From assembly GCA_045612185.1 (NCBI GenBank), contig JAZKYO010000130.1:1-64000 (forward strand): DNA of 64,000 nucleotides. The letters run 5' to 3'. Made by a program: the position numbers and the translations under genes. Positions 60,092-64,000 of the stretch are shown piece after piece (the stretch's first letter is position 1; each line of letters opens with the position of its first letter). Source of the stretch: RGIG8775 sp045612185. GTDB taxonomy: Bacteria; Bacillota; Clostridia; Oscillospirales; CAG-272. The notes beneath the pieces are model-generated. The model was not told the origin of the DNA, did no database searches, and saw only the letters and a list, made by a program, of their open reading frames with translations.

Positions 60092-61204
60092 ATGGCAAGC
60101 TTGTCACTTAAACACATTTACAAAAAGTATCCGGGCGGAGTTACCGCTGTATCAGACTTCAACCTTGAGGTTAAGGATAAGGAATTCCTTGTACTCGTAG
60201 GTCCTTCCGGATGTGGTAAAACAACAACACTTCGTATGATCGCAGGTCTTGAGGAAATTACCGAGGGTGAACTTTTCATCGGTGACAGACTTGTAAACGA
60301 CGTTGCTCCTAAGGATAGAAAGATCGCGATGGTGTTCCAGAACTACGCTCTTTACCCCCACATGTCTGTTTATGAAAACATGGCATTCGGTCTTAAGCTT
60401 AATAAGACTCCCAAGGAAGAGATCAAGCGCAGAGTTGAAGAAGCAGCTCGTATCCTTGACATCACCCACCTTCTTGACAGAAAGCCCAAGGCGCTTTCCG
60501 GTGGTCAGAAGCAGCGTGTTGCTCTCGGTCGTGCTATCGTGCGTAACCCCATGGTATTCCTTCTTGACGAGCCTCTTTCCAACCTTGACGCTAAGCTTCG
60601 TGCAGCCATGAGAACTGAGCTTACAAAGCTTCACAACCGTGTTGGTACAACATTCGTATACGTAACTCACGACCAGGTAGAGGCTATGACCATGGCTACC
60701 CGTATCGTTGTTATGAAGGACGGTCTTATCCAGCAGGTTGATACACCTCAGAACCTTTACGATACACCTGTAAACATCTTCGTTGCAGGCTTTATCGGAA
60801 CTCCTCAGATGAACTTTATCAACGGTTCTCTTGAGAAGAAGGGTGAGGACGTGTACTTCAACTTCGAGAACGTATCTATCAAGCTTCCCGCAGAGAAGGC
60901 AAACAATCCCGCTCTTGCTGAGTACATCGGCAAGGAAGTTGTTGCAGGTCTCCGTCCCGAGTGTATCCATGACGAGCCCATGCAGCTTGCAGCTCTTGAG
61001 GACAGCACGTTTGAGGTATTTGTTGACGTTACCGAGCTTATGGGTGCTGAGATTTATCTCTACCTTACAATCGGTGAAACCAACCTTATTGCTCGCGTAT
61101 CTTCTCGTTCGGCTTCTCGTGCAGGCGATACAATCAAGGTTGCTTTCGATACCTCCAGACTCCATATCTTTGATAAGGACACAGAGCGTTGCATCCTTCA
61201 CTAA
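60092..61204 (+). CDS. Sugar ABC transporter ATPase, MsmX/UgpC/MalK type
   Basis: A 370-residue ATPase. Walker A GPSGCGKTT (residues 37-45), Q-loop MVFQNYALYPHMSV, signature LSGGQKQRVALGRAIVR (about 135), Walker B FLLDEPLSNLDA and H-loop VYVTHDQVEAMT; the C-terminal about 130 residues are the MalK-type OB domain (EVVAGLRPECIHD). No sugar-binding protein or permease gene is near, so it fits MsmX-like ATPases that serve several sugar importers. Own promoter and terminator. AAGGAGGAA ribosome site. Confidence 0.93.
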   Translation: MASLSLKHIYKKYPGGVTAVSDFNLEVKDKEFLVLVGPSGCGKTTTLRMIAGLEEITEGELFIGDRLVNDVAPKDRKIAMVFQNYALYPHMSVYENMAFGLKLNKTPKEEIKRRVEEAARILDITHLLDRKPKALSGGQKQRVALGRAIVRNPMVFLLDEPLSNLDAKLRAAMRTELTKLHNRVGTTFVYVTHDQVEAMTMATRIVVMKDGLIQQVDTPQNLYDTPVNIFVAGFIGTPQMNFINGSLEKKGEDVYFNFENVSIKLPAEKANNPALAEYIGKEVVAGLRPECIHDEPMQLAALEDSTFEVFVDVTELMGAEIYLYLTIGETNLIARVSSRSASRAGDTIKVAFDTSRLHIFDKDTERCILH

Positions 61205-61215
61205 TTTAAAAATTC

Positions 61216-61250
61216 AGCAACCGAAATCTGAGGATTTCGGTTGCTTTTTT
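61216..61250 (+). terminator. Intrinsic terminator after the MsmX/MalK-type gene
   Basis: AGCAACCGAAATC-TGAG-GATTTCGGTTGCT, then six T; a 13-pair perfect stem. Confidence 0.92.
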
Positions 61251-61251
61251 G

Positions 61252-61280
61252 TTGACTTTTTCCTTTAAATAGTATATAAT
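61252..61280 (+). promoter_or_regulatory. Sigma-A promoter of the CPBP protease gene
   Basis: TTGACT (61252-61257), 17 bases, TATAAT (61275-61280), starting directly after the preceding terminator. Confidence 0.8.
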
Positions 61281-61308
61281 AAACCTATAATCGGTTTTAG
61301 GAGTGTTT

Positions 61309-62322
61309 ATGAATTACAGTGTAAAGGAATATAAAAGCGTTGTAACCGGAATAGGGATATCGCTGTTGCTGTTTTTGTTACTTTTCAATGTGTTGTACGG
61401 CGGTGTGTCTGCTTTGGCGGAAATGTTGGTGACGGGATTTTATAATTCGACGCTTGTAGTTATAATTTCCGAAATTCTTTGTTCAATAGCGTATCTGCTG
61501 TCTTTTGTTCTACCTGTTCCGTTTTTTTACGCTATATCCAAAAACGCCACATACCATCCAATGGATTTGACACTTAAAATTCCTTCTAATCGTCCGGCGT
61601 TAACCTATACGGCAATTATTTTTGCCGGATTAGCGGTAATCATTCCCATGGCTACCGTCAACGCCCTGATATTCCCCGTAACTACCGAAGCAAGCGATGT
61701 AATGGATTATGGTGTATTTAAGACGTCCGAGTCTTATAGATTGGTGCTTGATCTTATTGCCACGGCAATAGTTCCTGCGTTTGCAGAGGAGTTTTTGTTC
61801 CGCGGTCTGATAGTATCTAATTTAAAACCGTACAGTAAAAGTGCGGCAGTTGTTGTCAGTGCGGTTGCATTTGGGCTTATGCACCAAAATCCGATGCAGC
61901 TTTTTTATGCTACCACGGCTGGATTGGTTCTCGGACTAGTGTACGTAGCGTCCGAATCTATTTGGTGTTGTATTGCACTTCATTTTGTAAATAATTTTAT
62001 TTCTATTATCCAAAACTATTTGATATCGGTTTTCGGTTACGATACCGCGTTGCTACTTGTCATATTTTTTGACGTATTTATTGTAATTATCGGTGTTGTT
62101 GGCGGTCTTTATCTTCTGTCTGCTTTGAAGCGTAACAAAGAGACCAGACGCGAGCCGAGATTAGGTGTTTTCGGTCTCTATTGTAATTTGGACAGAGGGG
62201 CGGAACGAAAGTGCCAGAATAATCTTATAACTAAAGCCTTTTTGACACCGTCATTTGCTGTGTTTGTTGCAGTGTGTATTGTTATCAGCCTTGTGACGGC
62301 AATAATGTTTAAAGCCTTTTAA
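61309..62322 (+). CDS. CPBP-family intramembrane metalloprotease
   Basis: A 337-residue membrane protein with about eight helices. The CPBP/CAAX-protease motifs are in order: FAEEFLFRGLIVSNL (paired Glu and Arg), AFGLMHQNPMQ (His) and IALHFVNNFISII (second His). These residues line a metal-dependent active site in the membrane (type II CAAX protease fold); bacterial members are linked to peptide maturation or immunity, but no bacteriocin genes are near. The ATG at 61309 has TAGGAGTG; a GTG six bases upstream is rejected. Confidence 0.9.
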   Translation: MNYSVKEYKSVVTGIGISLLLFLLLFNVLYGGVSALAEMLVTGFYNSTLVVIISEILCSIAYLLSFVLPVPFFYAISKNATYHPMDLTLKIPSNRPALTYTAIIFAGLAVIIPMATVNALIFPVTTEASDVMDYGVFKTSESYRLVLDLIATAIVPAFAEEFLFRGLIVSNLKPYSKSAAVVVSAVAFGLMHQNPMQLFYATTAGLVLGLVYVASESIWCCIALHFVNNFISIIQNYLISVFGYDTALLLVIFFDVFIVIIGVVGGLYLLSALKRNKETRREPRLGVFGLYCNLDRGAERKCQNNLITKAFLTPSFAVFVAVCIVISLVTAIMFKAF

Positions 62323-62337
62323 ATAATGGGAGAAAAT

Positions 62338-62787
62338 ATGGAAAAAGACCTTGTCTTTATGAAAAGAGCAATAGAAATAGCACGCGAGTCGGTGGCTCTT
62401 GGGGAAGTACCGGTTGGCGCGATTGTGGTGAAAGACGGAGAAATAATAAGTTCATCTTCAAACATGCGCGAGACTAACAACGATGCAACGGCGCATGCGG
62501 AAACGGAGGCTATTCGCCAAGCCTGTTTGAAGCTTGGAAGATGGAGACTTTCCGACTGTGAATTATACGTCACTCTTGAGCCGTGTCCTATGTGTGCGGG
62601 AGCAATTTTAAACGCCAAGCTCGGCAAAGTGGTTTTTGGCGCTAAAGACCCTCGCGGCGGCGCTCTTGGAAGCCTTATAGACCTGCGCTCATATCCGTTT
62701 TACCATAAGCCGAAGGTAATATCCGGAGTATGCGCCGACGAATGTTTAGCTCTATTAACTGACTTCTTTAAAAATAAGCGGAATTAA
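62338..62787 (+). CDS. tadA: tRNA-specific adenosine deaminase
   Basis: A 149-residue zinc deaminase that converts A34 of tRNA-Arg(ACG) to inosine. From the ATG at 62338 (GGGAG five bases upstream) the zinc ligands are His53 in TAHAETEAIR and Cys83/Cys86 in EPCPMCAGAI, with Glu55 as proton shuttle. PRGGALGSLIDL is the usual loop after the active site. An earlier in-frame ATG at 62326 overlaps that site. Follows the protease gene after 15 bases and ends at a terminator. Confidence 0.96.
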   Translation: MEKDLVFMKRAIEIARESVALGEVPVGAIVVKDGEIISSSSNMRETNNDATAHAETEAIRQACLKLGRWRLSDCELYVTLEPCPMCAGAILNAKLGKVVFGAKDPRGGALGSLIDLRSYPFYHKPKVISGVCADECLALLTDFFKNKRN

Positions 62788-62815
62788 AAGACACCTGCAA
62801 AGCAGGTGTCTTTTT
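62786..62815. terminator. Bidirectional terminator between tadA and hom
   Basis: AAAAGACACCTGC-AAA-GCAGGTGTCTTTTT: a 13-pair stem with A and T runs on both sides, serving both convergent genes. Confidence 0.92.
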
Positions 62816-62817
62816 GA

Positions 62818-64000
62818 TTATATAAGTCTTATTCTTGATATAGGCGCGTCTTTAAGCGTCGCAAGCTTGTCCGCAAGCTCTTTTTCAGAAATTGCTTCGG
62901 TGATGAAGGCTATCTTTCCATCCTGGGAAAGTGCCTCGGTAGCACTAAATACATCAAGGATTCCATCATCCGCCGATGCTTCAAAAACAAGCATATTCTG
63001 GCACGTGTAAGACTCAAAATCGGCAAGCTCGGATTCTGTTGCCGCTTCGAGAGCGGGGAAGCAGGGATCATTCTTGGGTGACTTCGCAATGTCGATAATA
63101 TCTGCTACCACTGCGCTGGCAGTGGGAAGCTTGCCCGCGCCTCTGCCGTAGAACATAGATGTTCCAAGCATGTTTGCGTCAACGAGAATGCCGTTGAATA
63201 CGTCGTCGATGGTGTGAAGCGGGTTGCTTGCGGGAATAAGTCTCGGGCTGACCATGGCAAGAATTTTACCGTCAACAGTCTCACAGTGACCGATAAGCTT
63301 TATTACGTAACCGAGCTTTTTTGCAATGTCAATATCCGAAACGGTAATCTTTGAGATTCCCTCTGTGTAAATGCTGTCGGGATTTATAAGCTTTCCGAAA
63401 GCAAGGGAGGCGAGAATAACAATTTTTCTTGCCGCGTCAATTCCGTCAACGTCGGCCGTGGGGTTAGCCTCAGCATAACCCTTTGCCTGCGCGTCCTTGA
63501 GGGCGTCGGCAAAATCCGTTCCATTTTCAGCCATCTGGGTGAGAATGTAGTTTGTCGTTCCGTTAAGAATTCCGCTGATCGCGCGGATGGAATTTGCCGC
63601 AAGGTCGTTTGTAAGCGGACGGATAATCGGAATACCGCCGCCCACGCTAGCCTCAAACAGATATCTTACGTTGTTTTCTCTTGCGACCTGCAAAAGCTCA
63701 ACGCCGAACTTGGAAACTACTTCTTTGTTGGAGGTAACAACACTCTTGCCCGCCTTGAGAGCCGCAAGCGAAAAATCGTAAGCGGGGTGTGAGCCGCCCA
63801 TCATCTCGGCAACAACAGTAACCTCGGGGTCGTTGAGAATGGTATTGAAATCGTGAATAACCAGATTTCCGAAAGGACTGTCTGGAAAATCTCTCAGGTC
63901 AAGAATATATTTGATCTTAAGCTCACTGTTTATTCTTTTTTCGATAATTTCAAGGTTTTCGGTTATAACCTCGGCAACTCCGCTGCCGACAACACCGAAG
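62818..64000 (-). CDS. hom: Homoserine dehydrogenase (5' end cut by window edge)
   Basis: Reduces aspartate semialdehyde to homoserine in threonine and methionine synthesis. The open frame continues through the window edge (about 394 codons present), beginning within the NAD(P) loop (FGVVGSGVAEVITEN). Catalytic landmarks are GKSVVTSNKEVVSKFG, FEASVGGGIPIIRPLTND, ISGILNGTTNYILTQM, ANPTADVDGIDAARK (active-site Asp/Lys region) and MFYGRGAGKLPTASAVVADI. Only about 100 residues follow this last motif, and they may form an ACT-like regulatory domain (CQNMLVFEASADDGIL). The reading frame starts well before the internal ATG at 63804. Confidence 0.95.
   Translation of the reverse strand, partial: FGVVGSGVAEVITENLEIIEKRINSELKIKYILDLRDFPDSPFGNLVIHDFNTILNDPEVTVVAEMMGGSHPAYDFSLAALKAGKSVVTSNKEVVSKFGVELLQVARENNVRYLFEASVGGGIPIIRPLTNDLAANSIRAISGILNGTTNYILTQMAENGTDFADALKDAQAKGYAEANPTADVDGIDAARKIVILASLAFGKLINPDSIYTEGISKITVSDIDIAKKLGYVIKLIGHCETVDGKILAMVSPRLIPASNPLHTIDDVFNGILVDANMLGTSMFYGRGAGKLPTASAVVADIIDIAKSPKNDPCFPALEAATESELADFESYTCQNMLVFEASADDGILDVFSATEALSQDGKIAFITEAISEKELADKLATLKDAPISRIRLI

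Noticed and set aside
60152..61201. Open frame of 349 codons opposite the MsmX/MalK-type ATPase
   Set aside because: A mirror of strong codon bias in the ATPase gene; the translation is Cys/Lys-rich without a fold signature.

Overview
The window looks like chromosome of a low-to-mid GC, spore-forming member of the Bacillota, class Clostridia, probably an uncultured gut or rumen lineage. The support is spoIVA, HPr with both the His15 and Ser46 sites, a clostridial glgB-glgC-glgD-glgA-glgP glycogen operon, a yajC/TIGR04086-type neighbourhood, strong AGGAGG ribosome sites and many TTGACA-17-TATAAT promoters. Genus cannot be told from the sequence alone. No rRNA, tRNA, CRISPR array, prophage or insertion sequence is visible.

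Layout. 1-428: the start of an AraC-type regulator, cut by the window edge, then about 540 bases of mobile-looking palindromic repeats. 970-4346 (minus): an ABC-2/GldFG-type exporter operon. 4609-15504 (plus): a glycogen operon (branching enzyme, both ADP-glucose pyrophosphorylase subunits, synthase, phosphorylase, a GH13 debranching or maltodextrin enzyme), followed by a small unknown protein and a GtrA-like membrane protein, ending at a strong terminator. 15526-19681 (minus): a sugar operon (two Gfo/Idh/MocA-type dehydrogenases, a sugar isomerase-like TIM barrel and a glycosidase-like gene broken by an in-frame TAA), divergent from an AraC regulator. 20874-32299: two giant secreted modular paralogues (1950 and 1795 residues) of unknown function, together 11 kb. 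32350-33684 (minus): yajC, a TIGR04086-like membrane protein and a short protein that resembles the N-terminal half of a SCIFF radical-SAM maturase but lacks the radical-SAM cysteines.

33881-43120 (plus): rimM-trmD, an O-antigen-ligase-like protein with two DUF4330-like partners, HPr, uvrC-rsmD-coaD and spoIVA. 43121-43467: a compact array of small palindromes. 43468-47284: a carbohydrate locus (a likely toroid-plus-beta-sandwich polysaccharide enzyme, a GH172/DUF2961 enzyme and an AraC regulator) with face-to-face overlapping promoters. 47313-64000: mostly housekeeping genes (DUF6873, rpmB, eno, rsmE, a CdaR/PucR regulator, an S41 protease, greA-lysS, an RsuA-type pseudouridine synthase, tex, an orphan MsmX/MalK-type ATPase, a CPBP protease, tadA and the 3' part of hom).

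Together the genes describe a saccharolytic spore former that stores glycogen, turns several sugar loci on through AraC regulators and probably applies CcpA/HPr catabolite control. The points most worth following are the tandem giant secreted proteins with alternating CxxCG/CxCG knuckles, the apparently eroded SCIFF maturation locus, the nonsense-interrupted glycosidase, and several regulatory DNA or RNA structures (overlapping divergent promoters with a shared palindrome, a Shine-Dalgarno-sequestering hairpin and a G-U-tolerant intercistronic stem).
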